Positions 41,060-50,134 of a DNA stretch of 64,000 nucleotides are shown one piece after another. The stretch comes from Thalassotalea sp. G2M2-11. Lineage in GTDB: Bacteria > Pseudomonadota > Gammaproteobacteria > Enterobacterales > Alteromonadaceae. A program made the position numbers and the translations under genes. The notes beneath the pieces are model-generated. The model made no database searches. It was not told the origin of the DNA and worked only from the letters and a program-made list of their open reading frames with translations. Each line of letters starts with the position of its first letter. The first letter of the stretch is position 1. The stretch is taken from assembly GCF_017168195.1 (NCBI RefSeq), contig NZ_JADNYL010000002.1, positions 620,001 through 684,000 on the forward strand, read 5' to 3'.

Positions 41060-42920
41060 TTTTCATTTTATTCGCCCATGGTGGCTACTTGCCATCTTCG
41101 CACTATTGATCGCTTTATATCTCATAAAACGATTACGTGTCAGTCAATCTGGCTGGCATCAACTATTACCCGCACACTTAGCAAAAGTGCTAGTTTCAGA
41201 GCAAAGCCATGCAAAGCCTGCTTCCCTGCTTTTACCCTTTATCATCGGCTTATTAACAATTATTGCTCTAGCTGGACCAACATGGAAGAAATTACCCCAA
41301 CCGGTTTATCAGTTAGCCCGAGGCTCGGTATTAATGATGGATATGTCGTACTCCATGTATGCCACCGATTTGTCACCCAATAGAGTGACAAGGGCAAGAT
41401 ATAAAGCTATTGATTTGCTCGATAGCCTTAATGAAGGTGAAATAGGTTTAATCGCTTATGCTGGTGATGCGTTTACCATTAGCCCATTAACGGAAGACAT
41501 TAACAACATCAAATTATTACTGCCTTCACTGAGTCCAGATCTTATGCCTGAACTGGGCAGTAACCCACTTGCAGCGTTAACATTAGCCGCTAAAATGTTG
41601 AAAAATGCCGGACATTTAGAAGGTGATATCTATTGGTTTACCGATGGTATTGATAACGAAGAAATTCAAGATATTACACAATGGTCACGAGATAACCCCT
41701 ACCGTTTAAACGTTATTGGTATTGGTACACCAGCAGGCGCGCCAATTAAACTCAGTAATGGTGAACTGATGAAAGATAGTAATGGCGCAATTATTATTCC
41801 TAAACTAACAGAGCAAGCGCTTAAAGGTGTAGCGGAACGTGGTAACGGTCATTATGCCCGATTAACTAATTCATCTGCTGACATTAATCATGTCATCAGC
41901 CAACCGCTGACTAAAGAAGATGATAAACAGTCTGAAAGTGCGCAAACAGGTGATCAGTGGCAAGAATTTGGTCCTTATTTATTATTTGCGGTGTTACCTT
42001 TAGTATTAACTTATTTTCGTCGAGGCAACCTACTGACCATTATTCCTTTACTGTTTTTACTGACACCTAGCCAACCGGTTTATGCCGACTTTTGGAGCGA
42101 TTTATGGCAAACAAAAGATCAACAGGGACAAGAATATTTTAATCAACAAGAGTTTACCAAAGCAGCAAACACCTTTGAAAACCCTCAATGGCAAGGGAGC
42201 GCACATTATCAGGCGGGCAATTATGAACAAGCTTTGCAAGCCTTTAAACAAGGAAATGATGCCAACGCGTTTTATAACCAAGGTAATGCGCTAGCTAAAA
42301 TGCAACAATTAGATCAAGCAATCGCCGCTTATCAACAAGCATTAACACTTAACCCTGACCATGAAGATGCCAAAGCCAACAAAGCGCTACTTGAGCAACT
42401 TAAACAACAACAAGAGAATCAACAGCAACAGTCGGATCAAAATCAGCAAGATCAGCAACAAGACGATCAAAAGCAAGACGGTCAGCAGCAAAATCAACAA
42501 CAAAGCTCAGACCAACAATCTAAGCAAGAGCAGCAAGAGCAGCAAGAGCAGCAAGAGCAGCAAGAGCAGCAAGAGCAAAATAGTCAGCAACAAAACGCAG
42601 ATCAACAACAACAATCTGAGCAATCGGAGCAACAACAAAACGCTGATCAGCAACAATCCGAAGAGCAAAAACAGCAGCAGGCTAAAGAGCAGGAAGCTGA
42701 GTCATCACAAGAAAAAAGTGATAATGAAGAGCAAGCTGAACAAGCACGCCAAGCTCAAGCATTACAAGAACAACAAAATAAAGAAACCCAACAAAAGCAT
42801 CAGCAATTGTTAAATAAAGTCACCGATGATCCGTACTTGTTATTAAGAAATAAGATGCAGTTAGAATATCAAAAACGTCGTCAAAATAGAAGTAGCGTAG
42901 GAGTTAAGAAAAAGTGGTAA
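41052..42920 (+). CDS. VWA and TPR protein with Gln-rich tail (BatB-BatC-like fusion)
   Basis: This 622-residue protein has two N-terminal helices and a VWA domain with the MIDAS motif MMDMSYSMYATD and FTDGID. A further helix region follows at ~305-335, then TPR units (AFYNQGNALAKMQQLDQAIA, YQQALTLNPDHEDAKANKA) and about 140 residues very rich in Gln/Glu/Ser. It joins the roles of BatB (VWA) and BatC (TPR). I prefer the ATG at 41052, which has AGGTGG five bases upstream, over an in-frame GTG at 41043. The tail contains a 9-bp coding minisatellite and is probably disordered. It ends with a conserved basic stretch, RNKMQLEYQKRR. Confidence 0.9.
   Translation: MTDFHFIRPWWLLAIFALLIALYLIKRLRVSQSGWHQLLPAHLAKVLVSEQSHAKPASLLLPFIIGLLTIIALAGPTWKKLPQPVYQLARGSVLMMDMSYSMYATDLSPNRVTRARYKAIDLLDSLNEGEIGLIAYAGDAFTISPLTEDINNIKLLLPSLSPDLMPELGSNPLAALTLAAKMLKNAGHLEGDIYWFTDGIDNEEIQDITQWSRDNPYRLNVIGIGTPAGAPIKLSNGELMKDSNGAIIIPKLTEQALKGVAERGNGHYARLTNSSADINHVISQPLTKEDDKQSESAQTGDQWQEFGPYLLFAVLPLVLTYFRRGNLLTIIPLLFLLTPSQPVYADFWSDLWQTKDQQGQEYFNQQEFTKAANTFENPQWQGSAHYQAGNYEQALQAFKQGNDANAFYNQGNALAKMQQLDQAIAAYQQALTLNPDHEDAKANKALLEQLKQQQENQQQQSDQNQQDQQQDDQKQDGQQQNQQQSSDQQSKQEQQEQQEQQEQQEQQEQNSQQQNADQQQQSEQSEQQQNADQQQSEEQKQQQAKEQEAESSQEKSDNEEQAEQARQAQALQEQQNKETQQKHQQLLNKVTDDPYLLLRNKMQLEYQKRRQNRSSVGVKKKW
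42525..42578 (+). repeat. 9-bp coding minisatellite in the Gln-rich tail
   Basis: Five perfect copies of CAAGAGCAG (42525-42569) and a sixth with one change (42570-42578) encode a QEQ repeat. Copy-number changes would keep the frame, so length polymorphism between strains is likely. Confidence 0.9.
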
Positions 42921-44578
42921 GATTTATATATAGTGTGATCGCCCTCTTTAGCTTATGTGCATCACCCTTAAGTTTTGCATACATGACGGTCACTGCCTCA
43001 ATCGACAAAAATCCAGTGGTAGTCAATGAATCATTTGTCCTCACTGTGGTTGCTGATGATGATGTAGACACCAATGCGCTTGATACCACGCCACTGATGC
43101 AAAATTTCGTTGTGGGTCGCACTTCTGTGAGCTCTCAAACCAGTATGATCAACTTTAAAACAACGCGATCCACAAAATGGAGTACGGTATTAATCGCTCG
43201 AAAAGCTGGCAAGATCATTATACCGCCATTACACGTAGCTGATCAGCAAACTCAACCCATTGAGCTAACGGTATTAACCTCAAATGATCCTCAAGCGAGT
43301 AAGCAACAGGATATCTTTATCACTTCCGAAGTGTCAGCAAAACAAGTGTATGTTCAACAGCAATTAACGCTCACAGTAAAATTACATTTTGCTGCTGAAT
43401 TAAAGCGAGGCAGTTTAACTGAGCCCGAACTTGAAGATGCTAATATTACTCAAGTAGGTAAAGACAAAGAGAGTGACACCATTATTAATGGCCGCCGATA
43501 TCGAGTCATTGAACGCACCTATGCAATCAGTCCACAACAAAGTGGTCAATACACACTGAAATCCCCCGTGTTTTCAGGTGAAATAATGTTGCCATCAAGC
43601 CGAAGAAATAGCTTTTTAAGTTTTGGTGAAACAAAGCCCGTCAGTGTGATTGGCGAAGAAATTCCGATTGATATCCGCCCCATCCCCGCCAATTATCAAG
43701 GGGTTTGGTTACCGAGTGAATTATTATCAATACACCAAGAGTGGCAACCCAGTGTCGAGCAATTTAAAGTGGGTGAACCTATCACTCGCATCATTACTTT
43801 AACTGCCGCAGGCTTGTCTGAGGAACAATTACCCGAAATTAACATGCTGATGCCTGATGGCCTTAAAGTGTATCCCGATCAAGCGGAGTTACACACTGGA
43901 ATGAATAGCGGCCGATTAGTCAGTCAAAAAGTTAGAAACTTCGCCATCGTCGCCAACAAACCGGGTACCTATCAGTTACCTGAAATCACTATTCCATGGT
44001 GGAATACTGTCAGCAATAAAATTGAATACGCAACTATTGCCGCACAAACAATCAACGTGAGTGCAAATAAAGACTTCGCGAATGTGCAACCGGCAACAAG
44101 CTCAGCTCAGGAGCAAACACGACCAGAGGCAGTACCTGAGAAAATAATAGTCACTCAAACCTCTTGGTTGCAATGGCTCTTTTTCGCGTTATGGTTACTG
44201 ACAAGTTTAGCTTGGCTAGCCACAGCATTAGCTAAGAAAAGATCCACAAATAAACTAAAATCAGAACATCATCAAACCAATAAAAGTTATCTGGCGTTAA
44301 TGGCGGCTTGCAAGAAAAATAATGCTCAACAAGCACTACAATTAATCATTCCTTGGTATAACAGCATCTCTCAGCAACAAGTTGCTACTCTCAGTCAAGT
44401 CATGCAATCTGCTCAATCGGCTGAGTTAAGCGAAGCTATCACTAGCTTACAGCAAAGTTGTTACAGCCAACAAAATGAAGCGTGGCAAGGTCAACAATTA
44501 CTAACGGCTATTACTGAGTTAAATAAAAAGCAAAATAGTAAGCGCAATACGCCTGTCCACTTTACCTTAAATCCATAA
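42914..44578 (+). CDS. BatD family protein
   Basis: This 554-residue protein has a signal peptide (FIYSVIALFSLCASPLSFAY) and a large periplasmic part with several beta-sandwich domains. The family-typical start is MTVTASIDKNPVVVNESFVLTVV split over residues 22-44, followed by ITSEVSAKQVYVQQQLTLTV. A membrane helix lies at ~417-440 (WLQWLFFALWLLTSLAWLA), with a helical cytosolic C-terminus. It starts with a GTG that overlaps the previous stop by seven bases. BatD is the usual last member of Bat operons and probably binds the VWA proteins on the periplasmic side. Confidence 0.9.
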   Translation: MVRFIYSVIALFSLCASPLSFAYMTVTASIDKNPVVVNESFVLTVVADDDVDTNALDTTPLMQNFVVGRTSVSSQTSMINFKTTRSTKWSTVLIARKAGKIIIPPLHVADQQTQPIELTVLTSNDPQASKQQDIFITSEVSAKQVYVQQQLTLTVKLHFAAELKRGSLTEPELEDANITQVGKDKESDTIINGRRYRVIERTYAISPQQSGQYTLKSPVFSGEIMLPSSRRNSFLSFGETKPVSVIGEEIPIDIRPIPANYQGVWLPSELLSIHQEWQPSVEQFKVGEPITRIITLTAAGLSEEQLPEINMLMPDGLKVYPDQAELHTGMNSGRLVSQKVRNFAIVANKPGTYQLPEITIPWWNTVSNKIEYATIAAQTINVSANKDFANVQPATSSAQEQTRPEAVPEKIIVTQTSWLQWLFFALWLLTSLAWLATALAKKRSTNKLKSEHHQTNKSYLALMAACKKNNAQQALQLIIPWYNSISQQQVATLSQVMQSAQSAELSEAITSLQQSCYSQQNEAWQGQQLLTAITELNKKQNSKRNTPVHFTLNP

Positions 44579-44606
44579 CACTAAATTCCCGTTGGTAAAT
44601 TTCGCC

Positions 44607-44644
44607 GCTGGTTGGAAAATTAATAGAATAATTTTCCAACCAGC
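44607..44644. other. Perfect 16-bp stem hairpin after the Bat operon
   Basis: GCTGGTTGGAAAATTA (44607-44622) and its exact complement (44629-44644) flank a six-base loop ATAGAA. It lies 29 bp after the BatD stop and 60 bp before the ECF sigma gene. There is no T-tract, so it is not a standard Rho-independent terminator. It may act as an mRNA-stabilising hairpin, an operator or a Rho-assisted terminator. Confidence 0.6.
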
Positions 44645-44704
44645 ACTAAGATGAGATCATAACCCCCTACGCTGTTTTCAGTTACGACTATTAAACCGAG
44701 ACTT

Positions 44705-45274
44705 ATGCTTAAAAAAATAATTGGAAAGAAAAAATCACCAACACAGGTCTCTTCTGATATGGCGACAAAACAAACAAGATACGAAGCGCTGGTCAAAGCC
44801 CTGCATAGCGATTTATACCGTTATGCCTATTGGCTATGTCATGATAAACAAGTGGCGGAAGACCTAGTGCAAGAGACATTTTTACGAGCATGGCGCGCAT
44901 TGGACTCATTAAAAGATGAAAAAGCCGCTAAGTCTTGGCTGATCACCATATTACGTAGAGAAAATGCTCGCAGATTTGAAAGAAAACGCTTTGAAATGAG
45001 TGAATACGAAGAAGCAACGATATGCGATAGCAAAGCCACCGGAGCCGAGCAACAAATTGAGAACGACTGGTTACGGGAAAAGATAGCGAAAATGCCAGAA
45101 GAATATCGTGAACCTCTTGTATTACAAGTAATTGGAGGTTTTAGTGGTGAAGAAATATCTCAAATGCTATCACTAAATAAAAATACGGTAATGACACGAT
45201 TATTTAGAGCACGAAATCAATTGAAAGAAGCGCTTGATGAACAGCCAAAGTTAAGAGGGCAACATAATGGATGA
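44705..45274 (+). CDS. ECF-type RNA polymerase sigma factor
   Basis: This is a 189-residue group IV sigma factor. Region 2 includes YRYAYWLCHDKQVAEDLVQETFLRAW split over residues 37-64, with the DLVQETFLRAW core. Region 4 has MPEEYREPLVLQVIGG and the helix-turn-helix GEEISQMLSLNKNTVMTRLFRAR. An N-terminal basic extension of about 20 residues (KKIIGKKKSPTQ) is extra. It overlaps the next gene (DUF3379) by eight bases, the usual sigma/anti-sigma arrangement. Target genes cannot be told here, but the Bat operon just upstream is a candidate. Confidence 0.92.
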   Translation: MLKKIIGKKKSPTQVSSDMATKQTRYEALVKALHSDLYRYAYWLCHDKQVAEDLVQETFLRAWRALDSLKDEKAAKSWLITILRRENARRFERKRFEMSEYEEATICDSKATGAEQQIENDWLREKIAKMPEEYREPLVLQVIGGFSGEEISQMLSLNKNTVMTRLFRARNQLKEALDEQPKLRGQHNG

Positions 45275-45980
45275 TTTGCAATTTAGACGCAATATATATG
45301 CAGATCCCAATACATCGGATAGCGATACATTAGCAGCTAAACATTCAGATCCGGCTAAACGTAAGTTTGCCGAAGAACTAGCACAACTTGATCAACAAAT
45401 CGCTCAAGCACTCAATATTGATGTGCCAGACGATCTCAGCGAGAAATTAATTCTACGTCAATCTCTTGCCAGTCACCAGCAACAGAAAAAGCGTAAGCGA
45501 ATAAAATTAGCGTTGGCAGCAAGTGTCACTTTTGTCATTGGCTTAACGGTACAGCAATTACAATTTTCTCATGCCTACAGTTCCATCGCCGATTATGCGA
45601 TTGCTCATACCAACCATGAAGCAATATATTTTAGTAATCAAGACGAAGCAAAAGTGAGTTTAGCTTCTTTAAATAAGAAAATGGCATCATTTAACGGCAG
45701 TTTTTCTGAACAAATAGGCGAATTAATCATGGCTGATTATTGCCGGTTTGATGGTACTAAGAGTCTACATTTAGTGTTTAAAGGGCGCTCATCACCGGTC
45801 AATGTGTTTATTGTCCCAGACAGTGAACATTTAGCTTTTAGTAAAGATTTTGCTAATGATGCATTAAGTGGCTTCGCCAGTCAGTTTAACCAAAGTAACA
45901 TTATTGTGGTTGGCGATAAAAATGAGCCGTTAAAACAATGGCAACAAAAGATTAATCAGAACATTCGTTGGTCTACTTAA
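45267..45980 (+). CDS. DUF3379 protein, probable anti-sigma factor
   Basis: This 237-residue membrane protein has a cytosolic N-terminus (MDDLQFRRNIYADPNT), one helix at about residues 88-106 (IKLALAASVTFVIGLTVQQL) and a periplasmic C-terminal domain. The DUF3379 family is regularly paired with ECF sigma factors in Shewanella and Vibrio relatives. The eight-base overlap with the sigma gene supports an anti-sigma role, inferred and not shown. AGAGGG lies upstream of the ATG. A bidirectional terminator follows. Confidence 0.85.
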   Translation: MDDLQFRRNIYADPNTSDSDTLAAKHSDPAKRKFAEELAQLDQQIAQALNIDVPDDLSEKLILRQSLASHQQQKKRKRIKLALAASVTFVIGLTVQQLQFSHAYSSIADYAIAHTNHEAIYFSNQDEAKVSLASLNKKMASFNGSFSEQIGELIMADYCRFDGTKSLHLVFKGRSSPVNVFIVPDSEHLAFSKDFANDALSGFASQFNQSNIIVVGDKNEPLKQWQQKINQNIRWST

Positions 45981-46023
45981 TTAACACCCCCTGCGCTATT
46001 CATAATACCTCTGATGATTAAAC

Positions 46024-46056
46024 AAAAAAGGTCGAACCTAGGTTCGACCTTTTGCT
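46024..46056. terminator. Bidirectional terminator between DUF3379 gene and putP
   Basis: AAAGGTCGAACC and GGTTCGACCTTT are near-adjacent perfect inverted repeats flanked by A residues on the left and T residues on the right. They lie 44 bp after the DUF3379 stop and 17 bp after the convergent putP stop, so one hairpin serves both strands. Confidence 0.85.
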
Positions 46057-46072
46057 TTATCAAGTAATGACT

Positions 46073-47557
46073 TTAATGATGTTCAAGCATCTGTTCAAAC
46101 GTTCGCTCAACTTCATCATGCGCGTGATGGGTAAGCTTACTCACAACAATGATTGCCACTGTCGACAAAATAAAGCCTGGAACAATTTCATAGACCAGTG
46201 AACTCAACGATTGTCCGTCAATGCTGATCGGTGCATAAATCCAGATAAGTACAGTGCTCGCACCAACTAACATGCCCGCCAAAGCGCCATTGCGGTTCAT
46301 CTGTTTCCAAAATAAACTTAAAATCACAACAGGACCAAATGCTGCACCAAATCCAGCCCAAGCATTACTGACTAGAGTAAGAATGGTGCTGTTTCTGTCA
46401 TAAGCGAGGAAAATCGCGACAAGTGCTACCACAAGCACCGACAAACGCCCAACAAAAACTAATTGTTTTTCACTGGCCTCTTTATTTAAAAAAGTTTGGT
46501 AAAAATCGCCTGTTAGAGAGCTAGACGTGACCAATAATTGTGAAGAAATCGTACTCATGATCGCGGCTAAAATCGCGGCTAATAAAAAGCCAGAAATCAA
46601 CGGATGAAATAACACTTGTGAAAAAACAATAAAGATAGTTTCAGGATCACCAAGCTCGGTACCGGTTTTAGCGATATAAGCAATACCAGCAAAACCTGTT
46701 GCCATAGCACCTAACACTGACACTATCATCCATGTCATACCAATACGTCTTGCCACAGGAATATCTTTCAGCGAACGAATGGCCATAAAACGTACAATAA
46801 TATGCGGCTGACCAAAATAACCTAAGCCCCAAGCCAAGGCAGAAATAATGCCTAAGGTAGATATTCCACCAAACATATTTAACAATTCAGGATCGATGGC
46901 CCTGATCGTATCATTCATGGATGAAATACCACCTAAGTCAGTTAACACCACAATAGGCACTAACGCTAAGGCTAAAAACATAATACAGCCTTGCACGAAG
47001 TCGGTTAAGCTCACGGCAAGAAAGCCACCAAATAAAGTGTAAACAACGACCACCCCAGCGGTGACGTATAAACCAATCTCATAGTCTAAGCCAAACGAGC
47101 TTTCAAACAGCTTACCACCAGCAACCACACCCGAAGACGTATATAAAGTGAAAAACACAATAATAACGACAGAAGACACTAACCGTAAAACGTGTGACTT
47201 ATCAGCAAAGCGGTTCTCAAAAAAATCTGGTAAGGTAATTGAGTCATTAGCGACTTCGGTATAAGTACGAAGTCTAGGAGCGACAATAATATAGTTTAAA
47301 AATGCGCCAAAAGTTAACCCTATCGCAATCCACATGCTGCTTAAGCCTGAAACGTACATGGCGCCAGGTAACCCCATTAACATCCAACCACTCATGTCTG
47401 AAGCCCCAGCCGATAACGCAGTAACAGAAGGACTTAAACTTCTGCCACCCAACATGTAACCAGAAACATCGCTGGTTGATTTTCGATAGGCGTATAACCC
47501 AATAGCTAACATGACAATAAAGTAAATTGCCAACGATATAAAAGTTGCAAATGCCAA
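46073..47557 (-). CDS. putP: Sodium/proline symporter PutP
   Basis: PutP imports proline with sodium through the inner membrane. The protein has about 13 membrane helices in the SSS-family fold. Signatures are [22 protein letters not shown] in the first core helix (read as GGRSLSP and [12 protein letters not shown]), [18 protein letters not shown] as GYFGQPHI, and [20 protein letters not shown] with the Na2-site Ser residues. No ATG is present near the conserved N-terminus. I prefer the TTG at 47557, with GGAG six bases upstream, over a TTG at 47569. It is divergent from the EAL-HDOD gene across about 240 bp. Confidence 0.93.
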   Translation of the reverse strand: MAFATFISLAIYFIVMLAIGLYAYRKSTSDVSGYMLGGRSLSPSVTALSAGASDMSGWMLMGLPGAMYVSGLSSMWIAIGLTFGAFLNYIIVAPRLRTYTEVANDSITLPDFFENRFADKSHVLRLVSSVVIIVFFTLYTSSGVVAGGKLFESSFGLDYEIGLYVTAGVVVVYTLFGGFLAVSLTDFVQGCIMFLALALVPIVVLTDLGGISSMNDTIRAIDPELLNMFGGISTLGIISALAWGLGYFGQPHIIVRFMAIRSLKDIPVARRIGMTWMIVSVLGAMATGFAGIAYIAKTGTELGDPETIFIVFSQVLFHPLISGFLLAAILAAIMSTISSQLLVTSSSLTGDFYQTFLNKEASEKQLVFVGRLSVLVVALVAIFLAYDRNSTILTLVSNAWAGFGAAFGPVVILSLFWKQMNRNGALAGMLVGASTVLIWIYAPISIDGQSLSSLVYEIVPGFILSTVAIIVVSKLTHHAHDEVERTFEQMLEHH

Positions 47558-47803
47558 AATAATCTCCAATGATTGTTCTTATTTAAAAATAATCTGTTTA
47601 ATGATGAATACCTAAATTAACGAGAAAACAGACATAATACACTAAGGTAATTTCTGTATTATTACTATGATTTTGCGATAGAATTTGAAAATTCAATCAA
47701 AAAGTAACCAATTTCAGAATTTATTCCCAATATAAGAAAAAAAGAGTGAAATTCTAACGAAATTTTCTTACTCTATAACCAACGCATTAACACAGGAATA
47801 TCT

Positions 47804-49024
47804 ATGTACTTCTATGCAGCCAGACAACCAATTCTCGACAAAGACAAAAACCTCTTTGCTTATGAATTATTGTTTCGCGATAGTATTGAAAATATTTTTC
47901 CCGATATTGATGGTGATGAAGCAACCAGTAAAATGGTTGAAGCGAGCAGTTTTCATTTAGGTATTAGTGAATTTACTGGCAATAAACCCGCATTTATAAA
48001 CTTCACATTAGATACATTAAGTAAAGATTTTCCAAGAATGTTAACAACCGATGAGGTTGTTGTTGAAATACTCGAAACAATCAAACCAGGGAAAAAGTTA
48101 TTATCGCTTTGTAAAGAGCTTTACGATGATGGTTATACATTAGCGCTTGACGATTACATACATCAGAAGGTTTGGGCTCACTTTTACCCTTATATCAAAA
48201 TTATTAAAGTTGATTTAAAGAGTACAACCGTTGAACAAATCATAGAAATTAAACAAGCGATTAGTGAACATTCTCATATTCAGTTACTTGCAGAAAAAGT
48301 AGAGACTTACGAAGAATATAACCAAGCGCTCGAGTTGGGATTTGAACTATTCCAAGGCTTCTTTTTTGCTAAACCAGAAATGATGAAAACAAAATCACTG
48401 TCTCCGTCACAAATGGCTATGGCAGAGTTATTGTATGAAACATCAAAACCAGAACTGGATCTCACCAGTATCACCTCAGTATTTGAGCGAGATGTTTCGC
48501 TTTCCTATAAGCTACTACGCTATGCTAACTCCGCTATTTTTAGAAGGCGAAGTGAAATATCAACCATTAAGCAAGCATTAGTGACTTTAGGTTCTGGTGA
48601 GCTCAAACGATTCCTTGGTTTAATGTTCGCGGTCAATGTTAATCCAGATAAACCTTCTGAGCTAATTAACGCAGCCATGACCCGTGCAAAATTCTGTGAA
48701 TTAATTGCCAGAGATTTAAGCACACCTGTTGATACTTCTATTGCTTTCTTAACAGGGCTACTATCACTTATCGATGCGATTTTAGATGAAAAACTCGAAA
48801 GCGTGTTGGAGAAATTACCTCTGGCTCAAGAAATAAAAGACGCCTTGACCACCAGAAAAGGTATGCTAGCAGCACTGATTATTTTGGTTGAACAAATAGA
48901 AAAAGCCCAATGGGAGAAAACTTCCACTGTTATGGATAAGCTTAAATTATCAAAAGATAAGGTTGTGAAAGATTATAATGAGGCAATTGCTTGGGCGGAT
49001 GAACAATCCAAGTTAAGTCAATAA
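47804..49024 (+). CDS. EAL-HDOD signalling protein
   Basis: This 406-residue cytosolic protein joins a degenerate EAL domain (residues ~1-200) to an HDOD domain (~205-390). The EAL signature reads YELLFRD and the metal-binding DDFGTG position reads LDDYIHQ, so c-di-GMP hydrolysis is unlikely and a binding or scaffold role is more probable. The HDOD part has FERDVSLSYKLLRYANSA and ISTIKQALVTLGSGELKRFL. Relatives (YuxH/CdgJ type) influence motility or biofilm. The gene stands alone, with a bidirectional terminator downstream. Confidence 0.92.
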   Translation: MYFYAARQPILDKDKNLFAYELLFRDSIENIFPDIDGDEATSKMVEASSFHLGISEFTGNKPAFINFTLDTLSKDFPRMLTTDEVVVEILETIKPGKKLLSLCKELYDDGYTLALDDYIHQKVWAHFYPYIKIIKVDLKSTTVEQIIEIKQAISEHSHIQLLAEKVETYEEYNQALELGFELFQGFFFAKPEMMKTKSLSPSQMAMAELLYETSKPELDLTSITSVFERDVSLSYKLLRYANSAIFRRRSEISTIKQALVTLGSGELKRFLGLMFAVNVNPDKPSELINAAMTRAKFCELIARDLSTPVDTSIAFLTGLLSLIDAILDEKLESVLEKLPLAQEIKDALTTRKGMLAALIILVEQIEKAQWEKTSTVMDKLKLSKDKVVKDYNEAIAWADEQSKLSQ

Positions 49025-49058
49025 TTGCCCTTATTTAGGACTAGTCACTCTCTAAAAT

Positions 49059-49086
49059 AAAAAAGAGCCTATCAGGCTCTTTTTTA
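49059..49086. terminator. Bidirectional terminator between EAL-HDOD gene and galE
   Basis: AAAAAAGAGCC-tatca-GGCTCTTTTTT forms an 11-bp stem with A and T tracts on both sides, so it works on either strand. It lies 35 bp after the EAL-HDOD stop and 8 bp after the galE stop. Confidence 0.92.
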
Positions 49087-49093
49087 ATGGTTA

Positions 49094-50104
49094 CTATGCA
49101 AAGCCATTGGGGTTGTTCGACTGCCAACGCCAAGTGTCTTCAATCATCATCGCTAAATCACGCTTAGCCTGCCAGCCTAATAAGTTATTCGCGATACTGG
49201 CATCAGCAAACACAGTAGCAATGTCTCCAACGCGCCGAGGCACTATATCGTAAGGAATATCTTGACCGCTGATATCTTTAAAAGTATTGACGATTTCTAA
49301 CACCGAGGTGCCATTACCCGTGCCTAAATTAATCGGTTGGCAACCATCAATATTATCTAATTGCTCTAATGCTTTCACATGGCCTAATGCTAAATCCACC
49401 ACATGAATATAATCGCGAACCCCCGTACCATCTTGAGTGTCATAATCGTCACCAAAAATCTGCAATTTAGGTAATTTTCCTACCGCCACTTGTGACACAT
49501 AAGGCAGTAAATTATTAGGAATACCATTAGGATTTTCTCCAATCAGGCCCGATTGATGTGCACCGATAGGGTTAAAATAACGTAAGCAGGCAATAGACCA
49601 ATCAGCATCACTTTTCGCTAAATCAAACAAGATATTTTCTATCATTAATTTAGTTTGACCATAAGGATTAGTGGCAGAAGTTGGCATCGATTCATCTAAA
49701 GGTGAACAATTATTTTCACCATACACAGTAGCTGATGAGCTAAAGACTAACTTTTTCACCCCATGGCTTGCCATGACTTCAAACAAGGTGATAGAGCCCG
49801 ATACGTTATTATGGTAATAACTAAGGGGTATGTCATTTGATTCGCCAACAGCTTTCAAACCAGCAAAGTGAATGACCGCATCAAAGCGATGCTCAGTAAA
49901 AAGACAATCCAATGCCGATCGATCACAAATATCGGCATGAACAAACGTGGGGGATTTACCTGTTATCGTTTCTATGCGTGATAACACCTCAGTTGATGAG
50001 TTCGCTAGATTATCAACAATAACAATGGTATGACCTAAATTTAATAGCTCCACTACGGTATGACTACCAATATAACCAGTGCCGCCTGTGATCAAAAGTT
50101 TCAT
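49094..50104 (-). CDS. galE: UDP-glucose 4-epimerase
   Basis: The enzyme interconverts UDP-glucose and UDP-galactose for surface polysaccharide and galactose use. The 336-residue short-chain dehydrogenase-type protein has the NAD motif TGGTGYIGSHT, the catalytic YxxxK in NPYGQTKLMIE and the Ser in FSSSATVYGEN. It ends the cysD-N-SLC13-cysC-DHH cluster, 30 bp after the DHH gene, an unusual place for galE. galU and pgi lie upstream on the same strand, so UDP-sugar supply genes surround the sulfate genes. Confidence 0.96.
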   Translation of the reverse strand: MKLLITGGTGYIGSHTVVELLNLGHTIVIVDNLANSSTEVLSRIETITGKSPTFVHADICDRSALDCLFTEHRFDAVIHFAGLKAVGESNDIPLSYYHNNVSGSITLFEVMASHGVKKLVFSSSATVYGENNCSPLDESMPTSATNPYGQTKLMIENILFDLAKSDADWSIACLRYFNPIGAHQSGLIGENPNGIPNNLLPYVSQVAVGKLPKLQIFGDDYDTQDGTGVRDYIHVVDLALGHVKALEQLDNIDGCQPINLGTGNGTSVLEIVNTFKDISGQDIPYDIVPRRVGDIATVFADASIANNLLGWQAKRDLAMMIEDTWRWQSNNPNGFA

Positions 50105-50134
50105 GTGCGCCTAATTCCTTACTATTCAGCCTGT

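Noticed and set aside
42361-42813. Ser/Lys/Asn-rich frame inside the VWA-TPR gene
   Set aside because: It is a frame-shifted reading of the CAA/CAG-rich coding repeat and has no independent features.
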